A stretch of DNA of 64,000 bases from Eucalyptus grandis (GCF_016545825.1 NC_052616.1:59169278-59233277), one strand, 5' to 3'. Shown: positions 51,322-63,203, counted from the stretch's first letter. Notes: generated from the sequence alone by a model not told the origin. Made by a program: numbers and translations.

Positions 51322-51334
51322 AAAAAGGGGGAGA
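51322..51334 (+). promoter_or_regulatory. SIRE polypurine tract
   Basis: AAAAAGGGGGAGA lies immediately before the 3' LTR, the expected plus-strand priming site. 50990-51320 between the third ORF and this tract is non-coding. Confidence 0.85.
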
Positions 51335-51335
51335 T

Positions 51336-52257
51336 TGTTGGAGAAATCTTTCGAGAATATTTTGAAGCCGACAAAACGTTTCTATCGCCCAAGTCCGGAT
51401 ATTTGCAGACCGTCGCCTTAAAGTCCGAAGACTCTCGATCACGCACTCAAGACTCAAGACTCAAGACTTAAGACTCAAGACTTTTCTCATTAACGGTCTT
51501 TCGATCCAAAGGACGAAGGAAATCCAGAGCCGAAGTTTATGGTTAAGGATTTAATCCTATCCTCTGGAGAAGATCTCTTGGTTGGATAAATATATCGGAT
51601 TCTTTTATTTATATCTAGATCAATTGAAGATCCGGTGGTCGACGAAATATTCTTGGAATGTTCTATTCTTGGAAACCAAGATCCTGATTGTATGGGCGAA
51701 CAGGATTGATGGGCTATCGTCAGGTTCCTTTTATAGCTCGAATAATCTTCTTAATTGATTCCGTCCAACGGGTAGATTGGAGGAATTCCTTTGGTAAGTG
51801 CCAACGGTATAATGGCATAAAGGAGTATAAAAAGGAAGACGTTCTAGTTATGTTAGTAACGTGATCGATAGAGAAATTCCAGAGTCTGAAACACCTTGAT
51901 TATTAGTCGATTCATTCTGAGCGAAATTGTATACACAGAGAGTGTCTATACTTGGTGATACCTTGAGCGAGTGTGGTAGATCATCTACACCTAGAAATCA
52001 AGGAAGATCAATACTGTAACATCTCTTTGTGCATAGTGGAATCTAGCCAATTGGCTGTCAGTGCAGAAGAGTGGACGTAGGCTTGAATCAAGCCGAACCA
52101 CTATAAACTGCATGTTCAATTCTCTCTTTCCTTTACTCAGTCTTACGTTGATTATTATTTATCGCAAATCCTTCAACTGTCTAAGTATTGTGCAATCATC
52201 CGAAAAATCTTTTATATACCTATTCACCCCCTTTAGGTATTCGTACTAGCAATATCA
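51336..52257 (+). repeat. SIRE 3' LTR
   Basis: A 922 bp LTR with TGTTGGAG and AATATCA ends. It retains the segment GGAGGAATTCCTTTGGTAAG, which is missing from the 5' LTR. It is followed by CAAGG, the second TSD copy. Confidence 0.92.
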
Positions 52258-54906
52258 CAAGGGAGCGGTGGAGGTGGGCGGCAGAGGCGACTCGGAGGCG
52301 AGCTGCAACGGCGAGTGGCGGAGGCGAGCGGCGGAGGTGGGTCGAAAATGGGTCAGCGGCTGACGAAGGTGAAGGTCGAAGGTGAAGGTCGAAGGGTCAG
52401 CGGCTAAGGAAGTTTATGTCTTTTGGGTTTTAAAAATGATGTATGACCCATTTTCGACCTATATAAAACTGAACTTAAAATGGGTTGAATGTGAGTTATG
52501 GTCCATTACAACTTCATAACCCACACTCGACCCATTTGTGAAAAATATAGGTGCAAAAATGGGTCCATGACCCATTTTGCCACCTCTAGGCTCTCCACCT
52601 TCTTCAATCAACAATTGAAGACAGTGTTGACCCAAACCTCCACCGAAACCTCATGTCTGCATCGCACAGCCCAACTCCCTGCTATCGGCAAATTCGTGGA
52701 CGCCAGCCAACTGCCCCCGTGGTCTTCTTCAGCCGAATTAAAGACCCAGTGAAGCTGCATCCATCCGTGTCTTTAGCCATGTGTCTCCTTCGGTCAATCT
52801 TGTTGTTTCCTCGCTGGATTGTTGACTAGAGCCACTCCTCGCCGCGTGTCCCTCGGCTGCCAGCGGCCGTGATTTTACCCCGAAGGCTCCCACACTCGAG
52901 CAAAACCAGCGTCGTCGCCCTCAGGCAGCCCACGATCAGCCAGTGAGCCCGTGAAGCCCAGCAGTCTTCAGTTCCTTTGAGCCCATATGCAGCTCAGCCC
53001 ATAAGAAAACAAGCCCATCTCAACAGATCTTTAATGGCCCAACCTTCAGTAGCAATTCAGGCCCAGTAGTTCTATTCTTGTTCAGCCCATAATTCCAGCT
53101 GCAGCCCATGTGAGAGTCAGCCCATCTCAGTTGAAGCCCAGCCTAAGTTGGAAACAAATCTCATATTTGGGCTGAGATTTGTTGGGCCCATTTTAGGCCC
53201 GATCCAAGTCCGCCAATGCCACCAAAATTCTGATTTCGGCCATCGTCGCACCACCGTCACGGTGAACCGGTCTTCGTTTTGTACTAGTGAGTTTATATTC
53301 TAAACTCTGCTTAGTAGGCTGATGATGTTTAAGGGGTGTTTAGTTTTATTTTATTAAGAATTAGGTGGTTAGTTAGATTAAATTAGAAATGTAATTATTT
53401 AATTGAGCATGTTAGATGGTTAGCATGGTTTAGCTAAGGCGTAAATAAATTGTATTATTTATCTAGAAGGGTTTGGGAATTTTCTGGGTCCATATTGGTA
53501 TTTAATTTAATAAATTTGGCCTAGGTTACTATTTTTAGAAATTGAAATGAATTAATTAATTAATTTTCGAAATTAATTATTTTTCCGAATTTAGGCCGGG
53601 ATGGCCGGTGATCAGAATTTCGTGCTGATTGCAATGGTATGGTTAATTTATGCAATTGAATTTCAATTTATGCAAATTGAGTACTGATTGGCTTTTGGCA
53701 TTTAATTCCAAAAATTGTGAATTTCCAATATTTATATAGAAAATCCCGAATGTCGAATTTTAATACCGAAAATGGTTTTATATACTATGTAAAACAATGG
53801 GATTTTAAAAGTGAAAGACATTACATTTTCTGGGTCGAGTTGACCGTGTATCCACACGTGACTAGTTTACAATGTATTTTTAGTACAAAGAAAATAGGCC
53901 AGAATCGCTATTTTAATCGAGGCATTTGCATGCAATGCACAGTGTCCTGGCTTGAGATTGAGTGGTCGTGTACTGGTTTAAGTGAACCCGTCCTAGCGTT
54001 TACGCTGGATGTTACTAAATCTCACTTTTGGGTTACCCATGCATTAGGGTAGCGGGTCGCAGTAGATTCTGGACCTAAGCTCCTTCGGGATAACCGTCAA
54101 TGTGACATAGCTGTGCTCTATGGGGAAGAGACGATGCATGGCTATGCCAGTAGACCGCCGAACATGGATGTCGACAGTGCCTCGAGTGGCTTAATTAACA
54201 ATAGAAACACATGATTAATTGAGTGTGGCATTTTAGTTATTGGAACTTATTTGTCGCTCATGCTCCCATATTGTCTGTGATATAAATTGTACTGACCTGC
54301 AGGGTGGATTTGAGACGAGGTAAGTCTCATTGATTGTGTGATTGTGTAATTAAGACACTTCTGGGCGTATTTCCCTCCTAATTGGGGTTTAAAGCTTAGA
54401 CTCGCTGAGATTATATCTCAACCCGTTTTGGGACAACATTTTCAGGGTCGTCGAGTGGAGGACTTGGAGTTGAGAGGAGGTGATTGGAAGCGTAGGTCAG
54501 TTAGGACCGCTTCTTTTTGGAAGGCCAGTCTTTTGTAATCTTTTGGCCATAGACTTTTGTACATGACTCAGTGTATATATAAAAGCATGTTTGTTTGTGA
54601 ATCTATTATCCTGCTTTTCTATCCCGAGATGATTATTGTCAGGGGATTTATAATCCACTTCCGCATATGCAATAAAACAAAAAGGGTCGGCACTAGTCAT
54701 GGTCGCAAAATTTTATTGACCAGAGAGAGATAGGCACACGCTCGGGGTTCAGGGCATGACAGATGGTGATGAGTTCGTGCCTTTGCCCTTGCAATACGCG
54801 TTTTCTTGGGGTAGTATGGGCTGTCCCGAGAGGAACAAAACCGTGAAGACTTAGTGTTCAAAGCGGACAATATGTGTACAATAAAGACCCGGGATATTAC
54901 AGTTTG

Positions 54907-55540
54907 AAATTTTATGACGTTAAAATGAGCAGTACAAAAATTATGGTACTATTGATGTCCTCTTGGCTCAATTTGCCTATTGCATTTCCTTCTTTGACCA
55001 ATACATAGGGCACATGGGGAAAAACTAATTAGCAATCATGGCAAGCCCTTGGCCACGCACAAGCACTTACAAGTTTTTTGGAAATGGTTTTACTAACGAA
55101 AGGACAATCTAACACATGTAAGATGTCATTAATTGGGAGGGAAAAAAATCTGAGACGGTGAAAATTTCAAACTGATTAGAAGCAATAATGTTATAAGCTT
55201 ATGCCATTTATGAGGATTGACTAGCTATCAATGGAAACGTGGCAAATTGAAGGAATTGGGCTTGTAGCCAACTGGTAGGCCCGTCAAATGAGTGGATCAC
55301 ATCGGAATTGGATAGGATTGAAAATGATCCGATTCAAATTGTCTCATTTATATAAAATACAAATTTAGCTACCTTTACTCCACCTAACCCGGAATTTTAG
55401 AAATTTTTTTGCTTAAATTGTACCTTTATAGAATGGATGTCTCGATAAACTGGCTCATTCATTGTGACAACTTGAGTTCGTATTATGGATGGAAGTATAA
55501 AGTGATGATAAGGCAAAGGGTGAATGAGGATGCTTGAGTG
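54907..55540. other. Intergenic DNA without recognised gene
   Basis: Only short non-conserved ORFs. At 55278-55340, GGCCCGTCAAATGAGTGGATC and GAAAATGATCCGATTC resemble the hAT-like repeat words at 5905, a probable decayed fragment. Confidence 0.5.
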
Positions 55541-56710
55541 ACTAGCAATGCCTTTGTGGAAACACCGATGATATGACTATGAGAGATGAGCCATCACCAA
55601 TATCTCCAACAATCTACGATGATGACGCATATGTATAACCGGTGGAGCTTCCAAATGTCTTACTTTGCGGTTGAGTATAGTATCAAGATGTTCTTTCTCG
55701 AGCATGTTTTAAGGTAAATGTCAAGTCAAGTTAACAAGCTCAACTTAACTCAAAAGTGCACAAGGTTCGTTGATCTTTCCAGAATTTCATGTCTTAAAGT
55801 GGAAAATCCATTGGTTAAATCATAGACTGAGAAAAGCAGATATGCACCGCAGCATGAATGCTAGATCCTGGATTGTACTTGACAGAACAAATATTTGCTT
55901 GCAAGTGAATGTTAAATACACTTGCATCCTGCTTTACGCAACATGTCTTGACAGTCAATTCAACAGCCTAGATATGACCTTACACCATAACTGAAATAGC
56001 CTTGGGAAGTGAGATGAATCTAGAGCTTAATACATTTTCACATCTACCTTTGCAAGTAACTGCGCTAACCAGCAAATAAATCCCAAATATATGAAGGGAA
56101 ATAACAAAACTCGACTCTTTAATTTAGGCTATTTGACCTTCTTCTCTTCCGAGACTGACCGTGATTTTCAATGGAAAAGTGTGCATGAATCCGGTTCTAG
56201 GCGATTGCTCTCCCTACTCCGAGTTCTAATTACGAATTTCAGGTTTCAACCATTTTTTACTATACAAAATGTCACGATCGAAAGTTAAAAGGCAAGCTAA
56301 TGCAAATAAGATGATATCCTTGTAACTATTGCCAAGTGATATACATGAATTTAAGGAAATGGAGGGGGAAAATTTGAGTACGGTCATCAGTTACCTGAAG
56401 TGGGTTCGGTTTATGTTGCGCAATCTCTTCTATGAGAATGACTAGTTTTTCTTAAACGGACGGACTTGTTAGCAGTGAGATGTTGTGATTTCGGCATCAT
56501 AACTCTGCCTATTATTCTCCTCATTGTATTATTTCAGCTGCCGATTATGAGTTTTGACCCGGCACAAATTGCAGGATCTGCTAGCCCAAGCCTTGCTATG
56601 TCATGGCAATGGTGGAAGTGGTTGGATTGATCGTATCAGTCTTCCAACTTGAATCAAGGCCGGTTCATTAGGCTTTTGCTTAGGAAAAGTCCTGAGGAAA
56701 GCTTTCGGTA
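55540..56710. repeat. Duplicated block U (copy 2)
   Basis: Colinear with 34390-35590. It is joined at about 56719 to an exon-6 fragment of the receptor-kinase pseudogene, replacing where the kinase's last exon should be. Confidence 0.75.
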
Positions 56711-56718
56711 GACAGGTT

Positions 56719-58045
56719 GATGCTGATCAGCTCCAATATCAGTACTCCAAAGCTATAAACATCTGATTTTTCAGAAAATATTCCATCCATGGCATACTCC
56801 AGAGACATGTAGCCGCTGTATGGCTTGGACATGTTATATTTGTACATAGGATGCCATACTCATGATAAAGGTATACAGATCATACATGTGAAGGGTTCAC
56901 GATATCTGGTTCAAACAAAGAATCATAGACTCTAGGATGAGTGCACGAGAGGTCAGAAAATTGGAGGTTGATACTTCCAACTTGACAAGTACTGTTTTTC
57001 TCGTACCTTTTAGCATTTGTATTTCAGCGCTGGTCTACAATTATCTCGGAGCGAGCTGACTTATTGGACCATTGGATGTACATGGAGGAGTTTTCTCGGT
57101 CATATTAGAGGACAAAAGTAGGAACATGCACGAGGGGAAAGGTGAGCGCATTATACGGCTAATCCGTTGTTTAGGTGACAAATTGCCTCATGAGTAACTA
57201 TTAAGGGGAAGATAGAAAGCTTACAGTGTCCAAACAACTTTGTGAGTATTAACCAAATCTTGAGTACCTTCAAATATTGCCCAAAATCTGAAATCTTGGG
57301 ATTCATTTTTTCATCCAAGAGAATGTTGCTCTCTTTCAAAACTTGATGTATGACCCTGAGGCAAGAATTCCGTCGGAGGTAAAGCAGCCCTCTTGTGACC
57401 CCGAAAATAATGCAGAAGCATATGGCCCAGCTAAGTTTTGGCTTCTCTGTTGAATCTAAACAAGGTAGCGAACAGAAACAATATCTAGTTTCAGTACCAT
57501 ATTTTGTTGAAAATGGAAATTAGTTCTTCAGAGAGTGAGACAAACCAGAAAGAAAGGCATCCAAGCTCTTGTTTGGCAAGTACTCATACACTATTATATT
57601 TTCATCTTCTGTGCAGTAACCGACAAGTCTCACCAGATTTCGGTGTTGAAGTCTGGATATTAGAAGGATCTCATTCTTGAACTCTGCTATGCCTTGGCCT
57701 GAGCTGCTCGAAAGTCTCTTCACAGCTATCTCCTTACCATCATTCACCTTTCCCTGTTTCCAAATGAACATAGCTATCAGATCTTGGTTGATCTCTGTAT
57801 TTCCCTCGGAGAAGGCTTATTTTTACCTTATAAACGGGGCAAACCATCCCTGCCCAAGTTCGTTTTTCACATTGAAGTTGTCTGTCGCAAGGAGTACGCT
57901 GTCAAAATCATACACCAGCAATTCAGATGCGTCACCTTGCTTCATTCACTCTTTCCGTGCAAATTCTGTTAGCAGTTCCTCTGATTTGTTGGATGTCGCC
58001 AATGACTTAAGCGGTCTTGGGATTGTCATTTTCCTAAAACTCCCT
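56719..58045 (-). pseudogene. S-domain receptor kinase pseudogene (kinase-domain part only)
   Basis: Remnants in gene order on the minus strand: exon 3 (57827-58045) with MVYDFDSVLLATDNF-like sequence, an in-frame TGA, and the glycine loop broken to GQGWFAPF. Exon 4 (57546-57753) is open, with [16 protein letters not shown] and [19 protein letters not shown], three bases shorter than the intact gene. Exon 5 (about 57270-57455) has the catalytic loop HRDLK changed to HQVLK and DFGLAR replaced by DFGQYL. An exon-6 piece (56719-56832) has [20 protein letters not shown]. Exons 1, 2 and 7 are absent. It lost the catalytic Asp and most flanking domains. Confidence 0.88.
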
Positions 58046-58625
58046 TTCTTTTTTCGCTCAAAGAAGGCTTATTTTTATATAGGATAGTGGGTGTGTGACA
58101 ATGATCCTGGATCACATAATTTGGCTATTGACCATCTCCAAGACAAAAGGTCCATAGGAAGACTTTCCTGCTCTCCTTTTCTTTTTCCACTTCTTAATCA
58201 AAACTTGATGGAAAAGTTACTGGAACTGCAAGGAGGGAGTATCATCAATTGGACAGGACACTCGAAATGACATCGACTTCTCAGAGCAAATCAAGAATAC
58301 GCTTTGACATCAGAATGGTATCAATTTTGACAACCAAAATGAATGCGTTGTCACATACCGATTCCACAGTGAAGAACACTCAAAGTATTCATATTCATAT
58401 TGAGATTATCTCAATGCATACAGACATTCTGAATTTTTGTGCCTTCGTGCACACATAAAACTTTTCTACTAGAGCGATGGCAACTGGGAGCCCCTCACTA
58501 TCTCTATGTTTACATCATAGATCAACGTAATAGTGCAACAACAGATTATTTATTCAAGCAGATAATTTGATAAACACTGAATTCCTGGAAAGATGAATTA
58601 GTCAGAGACAATGCATAATAGAGTT

Positions 58626-61600
58626 TTATCTTCCTTCAGCCATAGTAATGGTGATGGTATTCCTGGACCGAATGTATTCTTCTTCTGATTGGACTTCATG
58701 AGTCGTTGAGCGTTGAAATGTAAATGCTGGTTGCTTTGGCTGTGGAAGATCAGACTGCCCACTTAGCATTAGAACCACAGCTGACATGTCGGGTCTATCT
58801 GTGGCACGTTCCTGTACACAGAGAAGCCCTAATTGAATGCATCTCATCACTTCTGACAGCGAAAATGCGTCAGCAATAGCTTCATCCATTAGGGCCAATC
58901 CTCTGCCGTCACACCACAAATGCCATACCTGTAACAACCGGTTGATTTTAGACTGTCCCAGGGATTACCGATGATTGAAACCTGAATGGAGATATTAGTT
59001 TGAAGTTAGATCTGATGCTTACATAGGTCAGGAGATTGAGATGCTGTCCATGGTAATCTAAACTTGTGTTCTTCTTGCTGCTGATAAGCTCCAATATCAG
59101 TACGCCAAAGCTATAAACATCAGATTTTTCAGAAAATATCCCACCCATGGCATATTCGGGAGACATGTAACCCCTGTATGACTTGGACATGTTATGTTCT
59201 CATACTAGGATGCCATCATCATAATAAAGGTATACAAACTTGTACAAATGGAAGGTTCACGAAATACAGTTCAAACAAAATTCAGACTCAAGGACGATGG
59301 CATGAGAGGTCAGAAACCAAATCAACTAGTACTGCCTTTCTAATACCTTTTAGCATTTGCATTATAGAACTGGTTTATAATTATCTATGAACAAACTTGT
59401 TGAGAAAACTTCCCAATATGTTTTGAAGATTAACAAAACCTTAAGGATTCCTGATTCATATGACAATCATTTTGAGGCGCTCCTACCTAACGAAGAACTC
59501 TACTTATGGAAACCCAACGTCTGTTGTATGGGCAATGGAATCATAAGAAGATTCTAATCTTGTGATTCAAGTAGCAATCAGATCTTCTCATACCATTTAG
59601 GTCCAAAGGGTGGATTGGATGAATGATCCTCAGTCCAACGGTCAGCTTGGAAATTGAAGAGTATAAAAGGAGATCATGGTGCTAAAAGAAAACAAGATTT
59701 GAAGTCTATAATTCTAAAGTTCAAAGAAAGCCTTGACATTTTCATACTTGTCTCTCTGAGTTGAAATTGTAATCTCTGAGAGGCTGTCGTTTAGAGTGAC
59801 TATGTGAGATTAGAAGATACGATCACACATTCTGGAGAGTACTCAGACTTTGTAATCTCTAATTGATTCTCTATTAAAATCCAGCCAATAGGCTATTGGA
59901 ATGAAAGAGTGGATGTTAGCTTACTATAAGCCGAACTACTATAACTGTTGCCACTATAACTGTCGTGTGCAATATATTCTATCCCTTAGCCTCTCTTTCA
60001 TTTTGATTGATATTTTATTGCACACGGTAGTTCTGATCCCTGCGTAGTTTTCATCAAATGTTGTCCTTTCACAATATTGAACTTCATTGTTTTAAATTCT
60101 GCTTTAATTGTGCCTAACCACATATTCATCCCCTCAAAGTGATAGTACTAGCCACCTCATAACTGGCTAATTGGAAACATTGGATGTAAATGGAAGAATT
60201 TTCTTGGTCATATTAAAGGACAATGGTAGGAACATGCATGAAGGGAAAGGTGAGCACATTAAACTGCTAATCTGCTGTCTAGGTGACAAATTGCCTCATG
60301 AGTAAGTACTCTTAAGACTGATGATAGAATGCTTACAGTGTCCCCACAACTTTGTGAGTATTTACGAAAACTTGAGTGCCTTCAAACATCCGCGCTAGCC
60401 CAAAATCTGAAATCTTGGGATTCATTTTTTCGTCCAAAAGAATGTTGCTCACTTTTAAATCTCGATGTATGACCCTGAGGCATGAATCGCGGTGGAGGTA
60501 GAGCAGCCCTCTTGCAATGCCCTGGATAATGTGGAAGCGGATGCCCCAGCTGAGTTTTGCCTTCTCTTTTAAATCTAAACAAGGTGGTAAACAGAAACAA
60601 TATCTAGTTTCAGTACCGTATTTTGTTGAAAGCAGAAATAAGTTCTTCAGAGAGTGAGACAAACCGAAAAGAAAGGCGTCCAAGCTCCTGTTCGGCAAGT
60701 ACTCATACACTAGTATCCTTTCTTCTCCTTCAGTGCAGTAACCAACAAGTCTCACCAGATTTCGGTGTTGAAGTTTGGATATCAGGAGGATCTCATTCTT
60801 GAACTCTGCAATGCCTTGGCCTGAGCTGCTCAAAAGTCTTTTCACAGCTATGTCCTTACCATCGTTCAGCTTTCCCTGTTTTCAAACGAACATAACTATC
60901 AGATCTTGGATAATCTCTGGATTTCCCTCGGTAAAGGCTTTTTCTTTACCTTATAAACAGGGCCAAACCCTCCCTGCCCGAGTTTGTTCTTCATGTTGAA
61001 GTTGTTCGTTGCAAGGAGTATGCTGTCCAAATCATAAACCATTAATTCCGATGCATCACCTTGCTTCATTTGCTCTTTCCATGCAGTTTCCCTCAGCAAT
61101 TCCTCTGATCTGTTGGCTGTGGCCTTTGAATTAAGGACCCTTGGGATTGTCATTTTCCTAAATTTCCCTGCAATTTTACAAACAAAACAAGAACGACTGA
61201 TAATAAGCGTGAGAACATGAGAAGCAAAAGTGTTTCTATTGTAGTGATTGCCAAGCTTCTGAAGCCATTGCTTTACCAATGATACAAGATTCTTACGTCT
61301 CGGTTAACATGAAATCACACTTAAAACAGCCATAAAATGCACGTCTTTTATTACCTCTCCACTTGAAAAGACCACACACTGAAATGCCAGCTCCGAATAA
61401 CATGATGGCAGAAATAGTACTTAAGCTGATGATGAGTTTTGTCTTCGTAGGTACACCTGAACTGGGAAAATACATTATAAGAACCACAGGCAGTGCAAGA
61501 TTAAATGCAAATTAATTCAACCTTTCCAACCTTTATCCACATCCACAAGTCGAATAAATAGATCTCTGCCTTCTCTGGAGAATTGCTGAGTATCTATGAG

Positions 61601-62839
61601 GTTTTTACACCAAGCCATACATCCTACAGTATCCACGTAAGAAAAGGCCAAGCACGAACAGTTTCCTAGGCACCAACTTTGACATCCTTCTGCATCAGCT
61701 ATGTTTGACAAATAATCAGCAGAATCAGGCAATTTCATATGTTTCATTGGCCAGAACACATCATTTTCCACAGTCGTCATAGCTGCTGCATGTGCGGATT
61801 TCTGACAATTCAATTCCATTTTCCTAACGCACCCTCCGGTCCAGTTTCCTCGGTTCCACTCTTCATCTGACCTGGGTTTAAACCCTTTTAAGCAGCTGCA
61901 TATAGGTGAACTAAACGTGTCGCAAACTCCAAAAGGACCACATGTTCCATAAATTTCACAGCGGTTAGTTCGTGATGCTTCCCAGTTTGTTGACCATCCA
62001 TCCCCCCAACGAACAGACCCTATAGATCCTTCCGATGAGATGAAAACATATCCAAAGGAGTTGTTGTAATAATTGCGGAAATAATATGTCGTTCCCTGGT
62101 TGATATTTTGCACAAGCTGATGGCCGCTCAGGTATTTGTTGCTCATGGTCGGTATTCCATTAAACTTGGATTTATCCCACTGTCCGCTTCTCCAGTATGG
62201 ACTTGATCCATTCCAAGCAAAAAGCTGAGGCGGTGTCTCCGATGTCACTCCAAGGACAAAGCTTCCGGGCGATGGATCATCTTCACCTTTCCAGGAAATC
62301 AAGTATTTTTTCTTTCCTGTTTTCACATTTACTCCGATCTTCATGTTTGGCAGGAGAGTGTCGGTTGGCTCATCGAAGCTTTCCCACATTTTATTTGCAT
62401 TCCCGTCTTGAAGAACAAGGTTTCCAAAGTCTAAAAGCACTGCTGCAGAATAATTAGACTTCGCCATGACATTTGTAGACCAGACAGTACTTTGTTGCCC
62501 ATCAAGAAGCTTCAGATTTCCATCTCCGCTAATTATCAAACTCGCAGATTGATCTTTGTGTCCAAGTGGCTTGTCCCTGTTGGCCACCCAGACAACTTTG
62601 GAGAAAGTTGCGTTCTTGTACCATATTCCTACGTACTGCTTTTCTGATCCATTAGGCGTGAAGAACCCGAGCTCGAAGATTTCACTAGGCGAGACAAGGG
62701 TTTGGTTCTGAATAAGTGGCCTTGATGCAGTTATATTGTAAATTGTGCTGCTTTGAAGTGCTTGAAACAGGGAGCAGACGAGCAAAGAATACACAAGTAC
62801 GCAGTCGTAAGAACAATGATGAACAAATTCAAGAAGCAT
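58626..62839 (-). CDS. G-type lectin S-receptor-like Ser/Thr-protein kinase
   Basis: Seven exons: 61522-62839, 61355-61456, 60950-61167, 60665-60875, 60337-60574, 59023-59173 and 58626-58928. All have GT/AG borders and join in frame to 846 codons. Exons 4-6 are 211, 238 and 151 bp, the usual S-receptor-kinase sizes. Domains: signal peptide (about 1-30), bulb-type lectin ([18 protein letters not shown]), S-locus glycoprotein region, EGF-like [23 protein letters not shown]/apple ([16 protein letters not shown]), a membrane helix at about 445-465 ([19 protein letters not shown]), then the kinase with [36 protein letters not shown] and [14 protein letters not shown]. All catalytic residues are present. 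It would act at the plasma membrane in self/defence or symbiosis-type signalling; ligand unknown. Intron 5 holds a solo LTR. Confidence 0.93.
59398..60159. mobile_element. Solo LTR in intron 5 of the receptor kinase
   Basis: A 762 bp insertion starting TGTTGAGAAAACTTCCC and ending GCCACCTCA, flanked by AAACT (59393-59397) and TAACT (60160-60164). The paralogous intron of the pseudogene at about 57045-57075 (AGCTGACTTATTGG) has no insertion, and the flanks here join to ACAAACTGGCTAATTGG. Internal words CCAGCCAATAGGCTATTGG and AAGCCGAACTACTATAA resemble the SIRE LTR at 43375, so it is a related SIRE-type LTR. Confidence 0.85.
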
Positions 62840-63196
62840 TTGTGAAATTTGACCGGGGAAATTTCACCTGTTATAGGCAGATCGAAAAGGATAAAAATGG
62901 GATTACGGTGAGCCAAGCTTACAGTGCTTAGATCCTTTGTGTAACTGCACTCACAAAATACCAATATTCCTTCGGGATAGTGGTATTTAATGACCAGAAG
63001 AGTTTCATTTGGCGATAGTAAAATGGTTTGAGTGGGAACTGGGGCTCCCAACAGCAATCATTTTTGAAAGTATAGCCTCCATGACCCGCTAAGGTTGGGC
63101 TTTTCTTCTCCATTTTTCCAAAGTTGACGCGGTTTCACAGGTAATATTTAGATCTTACTGAACCAATAGAAGTATTTGTGGCTTCTTTTCCTTTTT

Positions 63197-63203
63197 CCTT
63201 ATA
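63197..63203 (-). promoter_or_regulatory. Possible TATA box of the receptor kinase
   Basis: On the minus strand TTATAAGG lies about 360 bp upstream of the start codon. The leader between (62840-63190) contains short upstream ATGs. Position and AT context are plausible, but nothing else supports it. Confidence 0.3.

Larger units (their letters stand above)
42702..52257 (+). mobile_element. SIRE-type Ty1-copia retrotransposon with env-like third ORF
   Basis: A 9556 bp element flanked by the perfect TSD CAAGG (42697-42701, 52258-52262). LTRs are 889 and 922 bp. The primer site TGGTATCAGAGC is at 43593-43604 and the polypurine tract AAAAAGGGGGAGA at 51322-51334. Order is gag, protease, integrase, reverse transcriptase, RNase H, then a third ORF, which is the SIRE/Maximus layout. 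All ORFs carry frameshifts, stops or active-site changes, and the LTRs differ visibly, so it is not a recent insertion. Confidence 0.92.
40575..52589. mobile_element. hAT-like non-autonomous element carrying host exon fragments
   Basis: The left end CTAGAGGTGGTAAATGGGT and the right end (reverse complement CTAGAGGTGGCAAAATGGGT) are terminal inverted repeats, with further GGGTCGAAAATGGGT words inside both ends, typical of a plant hAT-like family. Flanking octamers AGTCTTCA and GCTCTCCA agree at five of eight positions, a decayed TSD at best. Without the nested SIRE element it is about 2.45 kb. It holds pieces resembling a PsbP-domain gene and UMP1 on the minus strand, and no transposase. Confidence 0.7.
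39323..54761 (+). mobile_element. Large gypsy-type solo LTR, split by nested insertions
   Basis: It starts TGTGACAACTTGAATTTTC and ends GGGGTTCAGGGCATGACA. The flanks AATGG (39318-39322) and GATGG (54762-54766) form a TSD with one mismatch, and the surrounding TRIM sequence resumes exactly at 54767. Removing the nested hAT-like insertion leaves about 3.4 kb. No primer site, pol domain or second LTR is visible, so a solo LTR is the simplest reading. 39323-40574 and 52598-54761 therefore contain no host genes. Confidence 0.78.
37811..54901 (+). mobile_element. TRIM-type miniature LTR element array, split by a 15.4 kb insertion
   Basis: Four LTR copies (37811-38046, 38052-38650, 38724-38865, and 38939-39322 continuing at 54767-54901) begin TGTGAC and end GATGTTACA or a close variant. 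Two 73 bp internal segments (38651-38723, 38866-38938) each contain an initiator tRNA-Met primer site (TGGTATCAGAGC, or TGGTATCAGAACC) and end in a polypurine tract (AAGGGG..GAGAA). No coding capacity. The flanks ATTTG (37806-37810) and GTTTG (54902-54906) are a one-mismatch TSD for the whole array. TATA-like CTTATAAGGCTTGGG lies in the LTRs. Confidence 0.82.

Noticed and set aside
62197..62931. Plus-strand ORFs over receptor-kinase exon 1
   Set aside because: Antisense shadows of the confirmed minus-strand coding exon and its leader.
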